DNA from: Pseudomonas iranensis
GTDB taxonomy: Bacteria; Pseudomonadota; Gammaproteobacteria; Pseudomonadales; Pseudomonadaceae
Length of the DNA: 64,000 nucleotides
Reading direction: 5' to 3'
Assembly (NCBI RefSeq): GCF_014268585.2
Contig: NZ_CP077092.1
Span: 930,001-994,000 of the forward strand
Part shown: in pieces, positions 8,430-18,312 of the stretch
How positions within the stretch are numbered: the first letter of the stretch is position 1
Layout of the letters: every line of letters starts with the position of its first letter
Program-made: the position numbers and the translations under genes
The notes under the pieces: model-generated
The model's input: only the letters and a program-made list of their open reading frames with translations
Told to the model about the DNA's origin: nothing
Database searches by the model: none

Positions 8430-9779
8430 TCAGTGAGCCTTGCCGCTGAACCAGCCATCGCTGCGCTTGAGCCACAAGGCTTGCGCGCCAAGGGTCACGC
8501 TGCGCAAGACCATGAACAGCAGAAAAGATATCCACAGGCCGTGATTGCCCAAGGCCTGCAAAAACCAGGCGAACGGCAGCAACAGCAGCACCGTCAGCAG
8601 CATGCCGTTGCGCATTTCCCGCGCACGGGTGGCGCCGATGAACAGGCCGTCGAGCAGGTAACTCCACACCGCAATCAGCGGCAGCACGGCGAGGTAGGGC
8701 AGATAGATGAACGCCGTGTCGCGCACGCTCTGAATATCGGTCTGCATCTCGATGAACAGGTGCCCGGCCAGCAGAAACAGCACGGCAAACCCGAGGCTGG
8801 CAATCAGCGACCAGCCGCCGGCCACCACCAGCGATCGACGCAAGGCCAAGCGATCCCGCGCGCCAATGGCATGGCCGCACAAGGCTTCGACTGCGTGGGC
8901 CAGTCCGTCCAGTGCATGGGCTGTCAGCAGCAGGCCGTTGAGCAGCAGCGCGTTGGCCGCTACGGTCGCATCGCCGAGCCGCGCGCCTTGCACGGTGATC
9001 AGGAAAAACACCGATTGCAGGGCGAGGCTGCGGATGAAAATGTCACGGTTGACTGCCAGCAGCGGGCGCCAACTCTGCCAGACTTTCAGCGCCGACCAGA
9101 TGATCTGCCCCGGATAGGCGCGCAACGCCGTGCGCGTCAGCCACAGGCCGAGCAGGGCGCCGCTCCATTCGGCGATTACCGAAGCGCGCGCCGAGCCGAC
9201 CACGCCCCAGTCCAGGCCGATGACAAACCACAGATTGAGGACGATGTTTATCAGATTGGTGCTCAGCAGAATCGCCAGCGGCGCCCGCGCGTTCTGCGTG
9301 CCGAGGAACCAGCCGACCAGCGCATACGTCGCCAGCGCTGCGGGCAGGCCAAACAGACGCGTGTGGAAAAACTCCCGGGTCAGTTGATCCAGCTCCGCCG
9401 ACGGCTGCATGAAGTGCAGGGCAACGCCGCTGAGCGGCACGCCAAGAGTGCCGAGCACGACGGCCAGCCCCATCGCCAGCAGCAGGCCCTGCAAGAGAAT
9501 CTGCCGCAACGCCGCGCCATCGCTGCGCCCGGCAGCCTGCGCGGCAAAACCGGTGGTGCCCATGCGTAGAAAACCCATCGCCCAGGCGAGAAAGGTGTAC
9601 AGACTGGCGCCGACCGCCACCGCGCCGAGTTGATGGGCATGCGGCAGGTGACCGATGACAGTGCTGTCGACCAGCGCCACCAGCGGCACGGAAATATTGG
9701 AAAGAATCATCGGCGCGGCGAGTGCCCAGACCTTGCGGTGAGTCGGGCGATCGCGCCAGTCGGTAATCAGAGAGGACAT
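8430..9779 (-). CDS. MATE family efflux transporter (DinF-like)
   Basis: 449 residues from ATG 9779, chosen because AAGGAG lies 5-11 bp upstream. A longer in-frame reading to 9932 would translate an extragenic repeat. About 12 hydrophobic segments are visible. N-terminal MATE features include RKVWALAAPMILSNISVPLVALVDSTVIGHL, with a second-half repeat starting near RSLALQSVFFLIT. MATE proteins of this DinF/NorM group export organic cations or drugs in exchange for H+ or Na+. The substrate is unknown. It is convergent with the vgrG pair. Confidence 0.92.
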   Translation of the reverse strand: MSSLITDWRDRPTHRKVWALAAPMILSNISVPLVALVDSTVIGHLPHAHQLGAVAVGASLYTFLAWAMGFLRMGTTGFAAQAAGRSDGAALRQILLQGLLLAMGLAVVLGTLGVPLSGVALHFMQPSAELDQLTREFFHTRLFGLPAALATYALVGWFLGTQNARAPLAILLSTNLINIVLNLWFVIGLDWGVVGSARASVIAEWSGALLGLWLTRTALRAYPGQIIWSALKVWQSWRPLLAVNRDIFIRSLALQSVFFLITVQGARLGDATVAANALLLNGLLLTAHALDGLAHAVEALCGHAIGARDRLALRRSLVVAGGWSLIASLGFAVLFLLAGHLFIEMQTDIQSVRDTAFIYLPYLAVLPLIAVWSYLLDGLFIGATRAREMRNGMLLTVLLLLPFAWFLQALGNHGLWISFLLFMVLRSVTLGAQALWLKRSDGWFSGKAH

Positions 9780-9820
9780 GCAGGCTCCTTGGGGGAGCGG
9801 GGATTGTAGCGGCAGAAACA

Positions 9821-9994
9821 CCCTCATCGGAACGCCGCCCGCCCAGCCCTCTCCCAGAGGGAGAGGGGGCCGATCTTCGTCGCTCTCAAGCGTGAGTTCG
9901 TCTCGATATTCCAGGTCGGTGGAGAATTTCAAAGCAACGCGGTCAGCTCCCTCTCCCTCTGGGAGAGGGATGGGCGGGCGGCGTTCCGATGAGG
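9821..9994. repeat. 174-bp inverted-repeat element of the CCCTCTCCC/GGGAGAGGG family
   Basis: The outer ends 9821-9845 and 9970-9994 are perfect 25-bp inverted repeats. Inside each end sits a CCCTCTCCC-(3 nt)-GGGAGAGGG palindrome, and the central spacer contains the AGGTCGGTG motif also found at 20160, 20271, 20382 and 41552. The element lies between the MATE gene and the 97-residue membrane protein, with no coding function. Confidence 0.85.
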
Positions 9995-10007
9995 GGCTTT
10001 TGAAGCG

Positions 10008-10301
10008 CTAGTGAATAATCCAGCTCAACAACCACAACCCCAGCAGCAACCAGATGATCCCGGCAATGATCGACGCGTTCATGAACGCCCGGATCGCCGA
10101 CCACAGCAGCATCAGGCCAACGATCAGGGCGATGATGCTGATGATCGAAGTATCCATCCCCAGCGTTTGCGCCAGGCCGTCGACAAAGTTGCTGCCGGCA
10201 TTGCTGAGCATATTGAACAGGCCGCTGAGGCCATCGACGATAAAGCGGATGACCGAACCGAGTGCCTGGCCGAGCCATTCGAAAAAGCTTTCTACGCGCA
10301 T
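10008..10301 (-). CDS. Small two-helix membrane protein, unknown function
   Basis: 97 residues from ATG 10301, giving MRVESFFEWLGQALGSVIRF. Two strongly hydrophobic segments span about residues 51-68 and 77-95, so it is a small inner-membrane protein with an amphipathic N-terminus. A longer reading to 10364 would run back towards the neighbouring REP and has no better RBS. I do not recognise a named family. Its orientation and position just after the MATE gene's repeat do not indicate a function. Confidence 0.65.
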   Translation of the reverse strand: MRVESFFEWLGQALGSVIRFIVDGLSGLFNMLSNAGSNFVDGLAQTLGMDTSIISIIALIVGLMLLWSAIRAFMNASIIAGIIWLLLGLWLLSWIIH

Positions 10302-10389
10302 GTGTGCATCCCGATGAAAGAGCTGAGCCTTGGGCCACGCCGAGGGCGGCCGAGTTCCCTGCATGATAGAAGGTTTGCCCGGATCATGT

Positions 10390-10475
10390 TTGGGAGCGAG
10401 CCTGCTCGCGAAGGGGGCGTGTCAGGCAAATCCGGTCTGGATGATCCACCGCCTTCGCGAGCAGGCTCGCTCCAC
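10390..10475. repeat. REP pair (GCGAG/CTCGC class), head to head
   Basis: Two REP units face each other: GGGAGCGAGCCTGCTCGCGA on the left and TCGCGAGCAGGCTCGCTCC on the right. They separate the membrane-protein promoter region from the mazG-like gene. Confidence 0.9.
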
Positions 10476-10544
10476 AATTGATCATCTGCGCTGCTTGCCT
10501 TCAGCCCGCATCCCCCCGAAGCTATGCGTCTTCAGGAGAGCCCG

Positions 10545-10847
10545 ATGAACCTTGTAGAACTGACCGAACGCCTGCACGCCATTCGCGACCGCAATGACTG
10601 GCGGCAATTTCACAGCCCGAAAAACCTCGCCATGGCCGCCAGCGTGGAAATGGCCGAGCTGGTGGAAATCTTCCAGTGGCTGACAGAAGACCAGTCGCGC
10701 CAGTTGTCGGCTGAAAAACTCGCGCATGCCGGGCAGGAAGTCGGCGATATCGTCTTGTACTTGTTGCTGCTGTGCAGCGAGCTGGGTCTGGACATGAATG
10801 AAGTGGTGCGCGCCAAGCTCGCCGACAGCGAACGGCGGTTCAGCTGA
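10545..10847 (+). CDS. MazG-like nucleotide pyrophosphohydrolase
   Basis: 100 residues from ATG 10545, with an upstream AGGAG at about 10534. The all-alpha NTP-PPase signature is complete: E35 and E38 in VEMAELVEIFQWL, plus E65 and D68 in QEVGDIVLYLLLL, which coordinate Mg2+. The family hydrolyses nucleoside triphosphates, often non-canonical ones, to monophosphate and pyrophosphate. Its stop overlaps the cmoM start by one base (TGATG), so the two genes are translationally coupled. Confidence 0.9.
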   Translation: MNLVELTERLHAIRDRNDWRQFHSPKNLAMAASVEMAELVEIFQWLTEDQSRQLSAEKLAHAGQEVGDIVLYLLLLCSELGLDMNEVVRAKLADSERRFS

Positions 10848-11596
10848 TGAGCGACCGTCATTTCGATCAGTTGGCCACGCGCTTCGCCGAAAAAATCTAC
10901 GGCGGCGCCAAAGGCGCGATTCGCCTCGCGGTATTACAGGCCGATCTGACCGAGGCCTTGCCGGATCGTCCGCTGCGCGTGCTGGATATCGGCGGGGGCC
11001 TGGGGCATATGTCGCTGTGGCTGGCCGAGCGCGGCCATGACGTCACCTTCACCGAGCCGGCCGAACCGATGCTCGAGGGTGCGCGCCAGCGTTTTGCCGA
11101 AGCCGGACACACCGCGACATTCATACAGGCGCCGTGGCAGGAACTGCCCGGTCAGCTCACCGAGCCCTACGATCTGGTGATCTGCCACGCCGTGCTGGAA
11201 TGGCTCGCCGAGCCCCACGCGATCCTGCCGGTGCTGCACCAGTTGACCAAGCCCGGCGGCTGGCTGTCGCTGGCGTTCTACAACCGTGATGCGCTGATTT
11301 ATCGCAATCTGCTCAAGGGCCATTTCAAGAAAATGCGCAAGAACGTCATGGCCGGCGAGAAGCAGAGCCTGACCCCGCAGCAACCTCTCGACCCACGGGA
11401 ATTGGCAACGCAACTCGCCGGTATGTGGCAGGTCGAAAGTCAGAGCGGCGTACGGGTATTTCACGATTACATGCCGGTGGAATTCCAGGCCCGCGCCGAA
11501 CTGGCGGATTTGCTGGAAATGGAACTCGCACACCGTCGTCACCCAGGCTTCGCCGGGCTTGGGCGTTACTTGCACTGGATCTGCCGGCCGATCTGA
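10847..11596 (+). CDS. cmoM: tRNA 5-carboxymethoxyuridine methyltransferase CmoM
   Basis: 249 residues. It is a class I SAM methyltransferase with motif I at residues 46-56 (LDIGGGLGHMS), the acidic residue of motif II in TFTEPAEPM, and CHAVLEWL later. CmoM (SmtA) methylates the carboxymethoxy group at U34 of certain tRNAs. The start MSDRHFDQLATRFAEKIYGG and the ending GLGRYLHWICRP match pseudomonad CmoM as I remember it. It is coupled to the upstream mazG-like gene and followed 12 bp later by a lipoprotein gene. Confidence 0.9.
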   Translation: MSDRHFDQLATRFAEKIYGGAKGAIRLAVLQADLTEALPDRPLRVLDIGGGLGHMSLWLAERGHDVTFTEPAEPMLEGARQRFAEAGHTATFIQAPWQELPGQLTEPYDLVICHAVLEWLAEPHAILPVLHQLTKPGGWLSLAFYNRDALIYRNLLKGHFKKMRKNVMAGEKQSLTPQQPLDPRELATQLAGMWQVESQSGVRVFHDYMPVEFQARAELADLLEMELAHRRHPGFAGLGRYLHWICRPI

Positions 11597-11608
11597 GCGG
11601 AGCGCGAC

Positions 11609-12220
11609 ATGAAAGCTCAATGCGGGTTATTGCTGATAAGTCTGGGGTTGGCCGCTTGCCAAGGCAGCAACCCCTACGTGGCCCAGTCACGGCCGTTGCC
11701 GCCGGCACCGCCGCAAGCCGCCACCACCTTCGACCGCAGCGCCTACCCGGCGCCGCCGCGGGATTACGGACGCTACCGCAATTGGGCCTGGCGCGACGGG
11801 CAGTTGCCGCCGGGCACGGCGTGGGCCGATTCGGCGCAAGTGGCCGAGGCGGTCAGCAACGCCCTCGACCAACGCGGCTTGCGGCCGATGCGCGACAACC
11901 GCCCGGCCGACCTGCTGGTCAGCGCCGACCTGCGTCTGGAAACCCGTTTGCGTCAGGTGCGCGACGACTACGGCTACTACGGCGGATACGGCGGCTATGA
12001 TCGTTATGGTCGCGGTTACGGCATGTACAACAGCGTGCCGGTCATGCGCACTTATCAGGAGCAGGTCGTGGTGGTGCGGGTCGATCTGTTCGATGCCGGC
12101 AATGGTCAGCCAGTGTGGAGCGCCAGCGCCGAGACCGGCACCCAGGGCAATCAGATCGAACGCGCCGATGCGATCCGCGAGGCTGTGGAAAAAGCCATGG
12201 CGGCGTATCCTCCCAGCTGA
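11609..12220 (+). CDS. DUF4136 lipoprotein, first copy
   Basis: 203 residues. The lipobox LAAC ends at Cys17 after a short hydrophobic signal, so the mature protein should be lipid-anchored. The mature part has the DUF4136 pattern: [37 protein letters not shown] and [20 protein letters not shown] Gly/Tyr-rich insert (residues about 122-142, [20 protein letters not shown]) sits in the middle. The function of DUF4136 is unknown. The downstream neighbour is a paralogue, suggesting tandem duplication. Confidence 0.88.
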   Translation: MKAQCGLLLISLGLAACQGSNPYVAQSRPLPPAPPQAATTFDRSAYPAPPRDYGRYRNWAWRDGQLPPGTAWADSAQVAEAVSNALDQRGLRPMRDNRPADLLVSADLRLETRLRQVRDDYGYYGGYGGYDRYGRGYGMYNSVPVMRTYQEQVVVVRVDLFDAGNGQPVWSASAETGTQGNQIERADAIREAVEKAMAAYPPS

Positions 12221-12261
12221 CGTCGTGTCAGCAGGTTCATGTCTTCACCCGGAGAAAAATC

Positions 12262-12819
12262 ATGTTCCGCCGTCTCGCTCTACTCGCTGTTGCCGCGCTG
12301 CTCAGTGCCTGCGCTGCCAACCAGGTCAATCACGATTTCGACGCCAGCCGCGATTTTGCCGCTTATCGCAGCTGGAGCTGGAAAGACCCGGCCCTGCAAT
12401 ATCGCCCCGATGATCCGCGCATCAAAAGCGACCTCACCGAACAGCGCATCCGCCAGGCGGTGGCCGATCAACTCGATCAGCGCGGTTTGCGTCCGGCTGC
12501 CGGCGGCGGCAAAGGTGATCTGAGCGTGCAGACCTACCTGATCGTCGAGGACCGTCAGCAGCAGGTGACGACCAATTACGGCGGCGGTTGGGGCGGCCCG
12601 TGGAACGGCTACTGGGGCGCACCGATGTACAACGAAACGCGCAACATCACCTACAAGGTCGCGACCATTCAGATCGACCTGCTCGACGGCAAGGACGGCA
12701 AACTGGTCTGGCGCGGCAGCGATGAGCAAATGCTCAGCAACCGCCCGAATCCGGCCGATCGAAGCAATGCCATTCGCGAGACCGTCGCGCGGATCCTGGC
12801 CAACTATCCACCGCGCTGA
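12262..12819 (+). CDS. DUF4136 lipoprotein, second copy
   Basis: 185 residues from ATG 12262, with RBS GGAGAA 9 bp upstream. Lipobox LSAC ends at Cys16. It shares the DUF4136 layout with the gene 41 bp upstream ([58 protein letters not shown]), so the two are paralogues. A Gly/Trp-rich loop (YGGGWGGPWNGYWG) replaces the Gly/Tyr loop of the first copy. It is probably an outer-membrane lipoprotein because the residue after Cys is not Asp. Function unknown. Confidence 0.88.
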   Translation: MFRRLALLAVAALLSACAANQVNHDFDASRDFAAYRSWSWKDPALQYRPDDPRIKSDLTEQRIRQAVADQLDQRGLRPAAGGGKGDLSVQTYLIVEDRQQQVTTNYGGGWGGPWNGYWGAPMYNETRNITYKVATIQIDLLDGKDGKLVWRGSDEQMLSNRPNPADRSNAIRETVARILANYPPR

Positions 12820-12848
12820 TTATTTATTCATCCCCCAGCACAAATCCC

Positions 12849-12939
12849 TGTGGGAGTGAGCTTGCTCACGAAGGCGGCGATACATTCAACATCCTGATCG
12901 CTTGACCCGACGCCTTCGCGAGCAAGCTCGCTCCCACAG
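12849..12939. repeat. REP pair with two stem variants
   Basis: The left unit has the stem GTGAGC-TT-GCTCAC and the right unit has GCGAGCAAGCTCGC, in inverted orientation. The left stem keeps pairing although both sides differ from the common GCGAGC/GCTCGC type. The pair lies in the gap before tadG. Confidence 0.85.
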
Positions 12940-13049
12940 TAGGCGGTGGCGCCCTAAGTGGCGCAACGCCAGCGCGCTTGCTCCACCGCGTCTACACTCA
13001 CTCTCACCAACGCAGGTAGCTCGGCACTGCGCCGGCAAAGGAGTGCGCC

Positions 13050-15047
13050 ATGTCGCCAGGATCGCAAGGCAACGGCCCGGCCCGGCAACGCGGGGCGATC
13101 GGCTTGATGGCGGCTGCCACCCTGAGTCTGGCGCTGGTGATGATGTTGCTGGTGGTCGATAGCGGTCGCTTGTACATGGAACAGCGCAAATTGCAGCGGG
13201 TGGTGGATACCGCCGCCCTCGAAGCGGTCAGTCGCGGTGGCAATTGCCTGCCCGGGCTGACCGCCGCCAGTTATGCCGGGCAAAGTGCGCTGCGCAATGG
13301 CTACGTGGTGGATGCCGCCAATACGCTCGCGACCACCTGCGGCACCCTGGCCACCGCTGCCAGCGGTGTGCGCAGTTTCACTGTCGATGCCACGCAATCA
13401 AGCGCAGTCAAAGTCGCTGCCAGTCGTACGGTCACCAGCAGTTTTGCTGGTGGTGTGCAGGCGCTGTTCAGCGCCACGCCGGTCAGCCTCAATACCACAC
13501 TCAATGCGTCGGCAGTTGCCGCGAAACCGCAGCCGACCGTCGCCCAACTGAATATTCGCAGCACCCTCGCCAGCATCGACACGGCGCAGTCGAACATCCT
13601 CAATCCGCTGTTTTCCGGGTTGCTCGGCGGCAACGTCAACCTCTCGGCGGTGGGCTGGGACGGTTTGCTGCACACCGATATCAACCTGCTCAAATACCTC
13701 GATCAACTGGCCATCGACCTCAACGTCGGCGCCGGCAACTACACGCAATTGCTCAACACCCAGGCGACCGTGACGCAGTTGATTCAGGCCGCCGCGACGG
13801 TAGTGCAACTCAACGGTGCGACCGCGCAAGTGGTCACCGCGCTGGGCCAGTTGCAGGCCGCCGCCATCAATGCGGCGCCGGTCAGACTCGGCGAGATCCT
13901 GCAGCTGCAAACCGGCACCACGGCGGCGGGGCTGGATGCCAATCTGCAATTGCTGCAACTGGTGCAGGGCGTGGTGCAACTGGCCAACAGCAAGAGCGCG
14001 GTGGCGGCGACCTTGCCGGTCAACGTGCTGGGGCTGGCCGGTGTCACGGTGCGGGTGAAGGTGATCGAACCGCCGCAGTTCTCGGCGATTGGCGACCCGG
14101 CGCGGGCCAAGGCCGATCCGTTGGGACCGGACCGGATTTATGTGCGCACTGCGCAGGTGCGCACGCTGCTGTCGGTGAATCTGCCGGTGCTCACGGGGGT
14201 GACGGGGCTGACCAATGCGGTGCTGGGCCTGGTCGGTACGCTGACGCCGACGCTCAATGCGCTGTTGAGCCTGAATCTGGTGGACACAATCAATTCAGTG
14301 TTCTGCCTGTTGGGCGCCGGCTGCCAACAGCTCGATCCGAAGCTGCTGCCCTCACCGCAGATCGACATCGCGCTGGATGCCGGCGGGGCGAAAAGCTATG
14401 TCACCGATTACCGCTGCCCGACCGACGACAGCGGCAGCAAAAGCCTGACTGCCGCCACAACAACCTCTCTGGCAGATCTCAAACTCGGCAAGATCGATCC
14501 TGTCGCGGCGTTCTCTTCAGTCGCCGAACCAACGGTGGCGCCGCTGCCGCTGGTCGATCTCGGCATCATCACCTGCCACAGGATTCTCGGCATCGGCAGT
14601 TGCGATGCCGCCTCCCACGTGCAATACGGCGCCGGCGGCATCGCCATCAAACTCGACACCAGCGTCGCGCAGACCACGCAGAATCTGCTGTTCTCCAGCA
14701 CCACACCCTTCGCCACCCCGGCCAATCTGAAACTGCCGCCGAGCGTGCTGCCGGCCGCGCCGACCAGCAACATCGTCGGCAGCCTGGCAAACACGCTGTC
14801 CGGCATCAACCTGATCGTCTACAAACCCGTGGGTAGCAATCCGCTGGGCGCCATCGTCACCGGTGTGGCTTCGTTGATCAGCGACGTCAGCAACCGCTTG
14901 TTGCCGGTGGTCACCGGTTTGATCAGTCCCTTGCTCGACCCGTTGTTGAACAATTTGCTCAAAGGCCTGGGCATCAATCTGATGAACACCGAGGTGGGCG
15001 CCAACATGACCTGCGGGCAGACCGGCAAGGCTTATCTAGTGATCTGA
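13050..15047 (+). CDS. tadG: TadG-like pilus assembly protein (pseudopilin-related, Tad locus)
   Basis: 665 residues from ATG 13050. The N-terminus has the TadE/TadG pattern: a short basic leader ending in RQRGAIGLMAAATLSLAL, then one membrane helix (residues about 16-40), then DSGRLYMEQRKLQRVVDTAALEA. The large remaining part is exported, rich in Val/Leu/Asn/Thr and contains few charges. The position corresponds to PA4297 in P. aeruginosa. Tad proteins of this type are thought to be envelope components of the Flp pilus machine. It converges with pprA and the two overlap by 16 bp at their 3' ends. Confidence 0.85.
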   Translation: MSPGSQGNGPARQRGAIGLMAAATLSLALVMMLLVVDSGRLYMEQRKLQRVVDTAALEAVSRGGNCLPGLTAASYAGQSALRNGYVVDAANTLATTCGTLATAASGVRSFTVDATQSSAVKVAASRTVTSSFAGGVQALFSATPVSLNTTLNASAVAAKPQPTVAQLNIRSTLASIDTAQSNILNPLFSGLLGGNVNLSAVGWDGLLHTDINLLKYLDQLAIDLNVGAGNYTQLLNTQATVTQLIQAAATVVQLNGATAQVVTALGQLQAAAINAAPVRLGEILQLQTGTTAAGLDANLQLLQLVQGVVQLANSKSAVAATLPVNVLGLAGVTVRVKVIEPPQFSAIGDPARAKADPLGPDRIYVRTAQVRTLLSVNLPVLTGVTGLTNAVLGLVGTLTPTLNALLSLNLVDTINSVFCLLGAGCQQLDPKLLPSPQIDIALDAGGAKSYVTDYRCPTDDSGSKSLTAATTTSLADLKLGKIDPVAAFSSVAEPTVAPLPLVDLGIITCHRILGIGSCDAASHVQYGAGGIAIKLDTSVAQTTQNLLFSSTTPFATPANLKLPPSVLPAAPTSNIVGSLANTLSGINLIVYKPVGSNPLGAIVTGVASLISDVSNRLLPVVTGLISPLLDPLLNNLLKGLGINLMNTEVGANMTCGQTGKAYLVI

Positions 15048-17794
15048 TCATCCGTGGCAATCGGCAATTCGATGCAGAACCGTGCGCCCTCCGTGGAGTT
15101 GCGCACGCTCAATTGCCCGCCCATGTTGGCGATGATGCCGTAGCTCACCGACAGGCCCAGGCCGGTGCCGACGCCGATCGGCTTGGTGGTGAAGAACGGC
15201 TCGAAGATCCGCTCCAGCAAACGCGGATCGATACCGCCGCCATTGTCCTCGACCCACAGCCGCACGCTTTCCTCGTCGCGCTCGGCGTAGATCGAAATCC
15301 ACGGTTTGAACGCTGTGTCGTTATCGCGTTTGCCAAGCAGGGCGTCGCGGGCGTTGACCATCAGGTTGATCAGCACCTGCTCCAACTGATCGACGTAGCC
15401 GCGCACCTGCGCCTCGAAACCGGTCTCGCTGATGCGCAGATCGACACCTTTGCCGCGCATGCCTTCGGCCAGTAGCGACAGGGTGCCTTCGATGGCTTGG
15501 GCCGGATTGAACAACTGTTGTTCGATTTCCGAGCGCCGGCCGAACACACGCATGTGGTCGACCACCTTAGCCGCGCGTTGAACCTGAGCGTCGATGCGGT
15601 TGAGTTTGTCGGTCAGGTAATCGACCTGCACATCACCGTTGCCGAGGCGCTTGAGCACGTTGACGATGGCCATGCGCATGACGTTCAGCGGTTGATTGAT
15701 CTCGTGGGCAAGGCCGGTGGCCATTTCGCCGAGGGTGGCCATTTTCGCGCTTTGGGTGAGTTGCTGTTGCGAGCGGCGCACCTCGGTGTTGTCGCGGCCC
15801 ACCGCTTGCACTTCGATCAACTGTCCCTGCTCATCGAACACGCCGCGATCCGACCAGACCCACCAAGCGTGTTCGCGTCCGGGCAGTTGCAGGCTGATTT
15901 CGGTGGTGCTCACCGGTTGTTCCGGGGTCAGTTGGCTCAAGCGCTGAACGAACGCTGCGCGCTGTTCATCGGACATCCAGCCACCCAGATCAACCCCGGG
16001 CAGTTGTTGCGGGGTGCATTCCAGATAAGTCGCCAAAGGTCGGTTGCCAAAGATCAGCGTCAGGTCCGGGCGATAGCGGCAGATCATCGCCGGCGAATCC
16101 TCGACCAGAATCCGATAGCGCTCCTCGCTCTGCCGCACCTGCTCGGCGGCAAGCGTCGCGTCGGTGACATCCAGCCACAAGCCCACCGCCTCGACCGGCA
16201 GGCCGAGATCGTTGCGCAGCAGTTTTGCCTCATCGAGCAGCCAGTGATAGTCGCCACCGCTGTCGCGCAGACGATAACGCGCGCGCACCGAGCCTTCGCG
16301 CAACAACTGGCGGTTGCGCTGGAAATACAGTTCGCGGTCGTCGGGATGGACGCGCTCGACCAGTGTTGCTGCATCGCAATCTTCCAGCGTCCAGCCCAGC
16401 AAGGGTTGCAGGCTGGCGCTGAAAAACGCCGGGATCAGCGCGCCTTCTGCATAGCGCTGCACGTAGATCACCGCCGGTGAACTGGCAATCAGATTATCCA
16501 GCCGCGCATGGGCGGCAGCGGCGCGCTGTTGTTGATTCTGGATGTCGCTGATGTCGAGCATGAACCCGACCAGACGCCGATGCTCACCGGTGCCGCTGAC
16601 CTGGCCCTGAATCCGATACCACGTCGCTGCTGCGCCGACCTCCGCGCGGTGCAGACGCACGCTCAGGGTCAGCGCTTCTCCTTGCAGTTGCAGGGCGCGC
16701 AGGCGGCTGCGCAACTCGGCGCGATCGGCGGGATGAAACAGCGACAGCCAGTCTTCTACCGGCAGCAGGCGATCGCTGAGATTCAGTGCCGAGGCCAGCG
16801 TCGGCGCCAGCGCAATCTGCTCTTCGGCAGTGATTTCCCACCAGCCGGTGCCGAGCAGGTTTTGCAGCGAGTCCAGGCGCTCCATCGATTGCACATGGCG
16901 CTGCTCGCGCAAGCGGCTGAGCAGCGGCCCGGCCAGCGCGCCGGCCAGGGTCAGCCAGTCGCGATCGGTCAGCCATGGCGCCACGTTGTCGACCGTATAA
17001 AACCCGCAGAGCAGCCACGCGACCACGCCCTGGTCATTGCTGTAGGGCACGGCGAAACCGTTGGCGTTGCCGAACGTGGCCTGCAATCGCGAGTGCTCAT
17101 AGCGGCCCTGCGGGCCGACGAGGCGTTGCGGCGCGCTGCCGTTGAGGCTGTCCAGCGGCGTGCCCAGCGGCTGGCCGTCCTCCCACAGTTGCGGGGCATC
17201 GTGGCCGCGAAACTGTTGATGAATCTGCCAGCCCTGGGCCTGTTCATCCAGCAACGCCACGGCGAGGCAGGGGATATGCCAGCGCTGGGCGATGGCCTGC
17301 AATTGTTCGCCAAGCACCGTCGGCAGACGCGTCAGGCTGCACGTGCGCAGACGATCGCTGACCTGCGCGGCGAGGGTCTGGCAGGCGTCGCGGTCGCGCG
17401 CTTGCTGACGTTCGAGCAACAGGTCGGCGATGTCGAGCATCTGCAATCGCCAGCCATCCTCCAGCGGCTGCACCCAGCCGCGCAGGTGCAGCGGCTGATC
17501 ATTCAGGCCGCTGAAATCCAGATCGAGCAATTGCCCTTGCCAGTCTCGCGGCTGACCTTCGACGCTCAACAGGCTATGCGGCAGCAGATAGGCGCGGAGC
17601 GGCAGCGGCTGACCCTGAGGTTTGTGCTGGGCGAGCAAATGCCGCAGCGGGCCGGCGATCTGCAACACGGCGCCGTTGCCATCCAGATAAAAATGCAGGC
17701 CGATGGGCGGCGCGCCGAGATGGTCCGGCAGGTCGTGGGCTGCGGTGGGGGCGCGCATGAGCAAGCGCCCGAAAAACTTATCGCCGGCGGTCAA
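15032..17794 (-). CDS. pprA: PAS-domain sensor histidine kinase PprA
   Basis: About 920 residues. An N-terminal sensor part and several PAS/PAC segments (for example [26 protein letters not shown] and the PAS around [21 protein letters not shown]) precede the HisKA domain ([20 protein letters not shown], phospho-His in AHEINQ) and a HATPase_c domain (N box [11 protein letters not shown] boxes DNGGGI and [14 protein letters not shown]). No receiver domain is present. Gene order equals PA4293; PprA/PprB control Flp pilus genes in P. aeruginosa. I chose TTG 17794 because it overlaps the TadE/F stop by 4 bp. ATG 17758 is the alternative start and gives 908 residues. Confidence 0.85.
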   Translation of the reverse strand: MTAGDKFFGRLLMRAPTAAHDLPDHLGAPPIGLHFYLDGNGAVLQIAGPLRHLLAQHKPQGQPLPLRAYLLPHSLLSVEGQPRDWQGQLLDLDFSGLNDQPLHLRGWVQPLEDGWRLQMLDIADLLLERQQARDRDACQTLAAQVSDRLRTCSLTRLPTVLGEQLQAIAQRWHIPCLAVALLDEQAQGWQIHQQFRGHDAPQLWEDGQPLGTPLDSLNGSAPQRLVGPQGRYEHSRLQATFGNANGFAVPYSNDQGVVAWLLCGFYTVDNVAPWLTDRDWLTLAGALAGPLLSRLREQRHVQSMERLDSLQNLLGTGWWEITAEEQIALAPTLASALNLSDRLLPVEDWLSLFHPADRAELRSRLRALQLQGEALTLSVRLHRAEVGAAATWYRIQGQVSGTGEHRRLVGFMLDISDIQNQQQRAAAAHARLDNLIASSPAVIYVQRYAEGALIPAFFSASLQPLLGWTLEDCDAATLVERVHPDDRELYFQRNRQLLREGSVRARYRLRDSGGDYHWLLDEAKLLRNDLGLPVEAVGLWLDVTDATLAAEQVRQSEERYRILVEDSPAMICRYRPDLTLIFGNRPLATYLECTPQQLPGVDLGGWMSDEQRAAFVQRLSQLTPEQPVSTTEISLQLPGREHAWWVWSDRGVFDEQGQLIEVQAVGRDNTEVRRSQQQLTQSAKMATLGEMATGLAHEINQPLNVMRMAIVNVLKRLGNGDVQVDYLTDKLNRIDAQVQRAAKVVDHMRVFGRRSEIEQQLFNPAQAIEGTLSLLAEGMRGKGVDLRISETGFEAQVRGYVDQLEQVLINLMVNARDALLGKRDNDTAFKPWISIYAERDEESVRLWVEDNGGGIDPRLLERIFEPFFTTKPIGVGTGLGLSVSYGIIANMGGQLSVRNSTEGARFCIELPIATDDQITR

Positions 17795-18237
17795 AATTGC
17801 AGGCTCGAGCGGGCGGTGAGGTGCGTGGGCAGATTGGGCACCGTGCCGATCCCGGGCAGCACCAGAAACGGCATGATCTGATTGAGCTTGCTGACCGGGT
17901 AATTGACGCTGACGGTCAGGGTGCCAGTCCCCGCATCGTACGCCGCACTGGTGTCGGTGCCGACCACCAGATTCAAGGCCGAGGGCAGCCATTGCAGTTG
18001 TTGGGTCAGCGCGGCATTGGCGGTGTTGACCACCACCGTCGAATAGTTCGGCGTGGTCGGGTCCACCGCAACGCTGCGGCGCACCGCCTCAGCGGTGGCC
18101 TGGTTGAACGATTGCATCATCACGAAGGGCAGGCCGTAGCTGACCAGCCCGTAAAACACTGCGAAAAAGATGATGAACACCAAGGCGAATTCGATCGCCA
18201 CCGCACCTTTTTGCGACCTGCGAAAGCCGTTTTTCAT
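17791..18237 (-). CDS. TadE/TadF-like pseudopilin
   Basis: 148 residues from ATG 18237 (a GTG at 18261 is a longer alternative). The N-terminus MKNGFRRSQKGAVAIEFALV shows a prepilin-type site: basic leader, then G^AVAIEF with Glu at mature position 5, then a hydrophobic helix. It fits TadE/F, minor pseudopilins of the Flp pilus processed by the locus's own prepilin peptidase. It corresponds to PA4294 by position. The gene is coupled to pprA downstream and diverges from fppA, with 75 bp between starts. Confidence 0.85.
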   Translation of the reverse strand: MKNGFRRSQKGAVAIEFALVFIIFFAVFYGLVSYGLPFVMMQSFNQATAEAVRRSVAVDPTTPNYSTVVVNTANAALTQQLQWLPSALNLVVGTDTSAAYDAGTGTLTVSVNYPVSKLNQIMPFLVLPGIGTVPNLPTHLTARSSLQF

Positions 18238-18312
18238 GCGTGCGTCTACCCTGACAGTCACTGCGTAGTATCAGCATAGAATCAATCAGGCAAAACGGAC
18301 GGCTTTCAGCGG

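Noticed and set aside
9780..9932. N-terminal extension of the MATE protein by 51 residues
   Set aside because: The extension translates the palindromic repeat (PPLPLGEGWAGG-type peptide), and the ATG at 9779 has a good RBS.
13244..14836. A 530-codon second frame within tadG
   Set aside because: It lies fully inside the tadG reading frame with Arg/Gln-rich composition typical of shadow frames. TadG has signal and family features.
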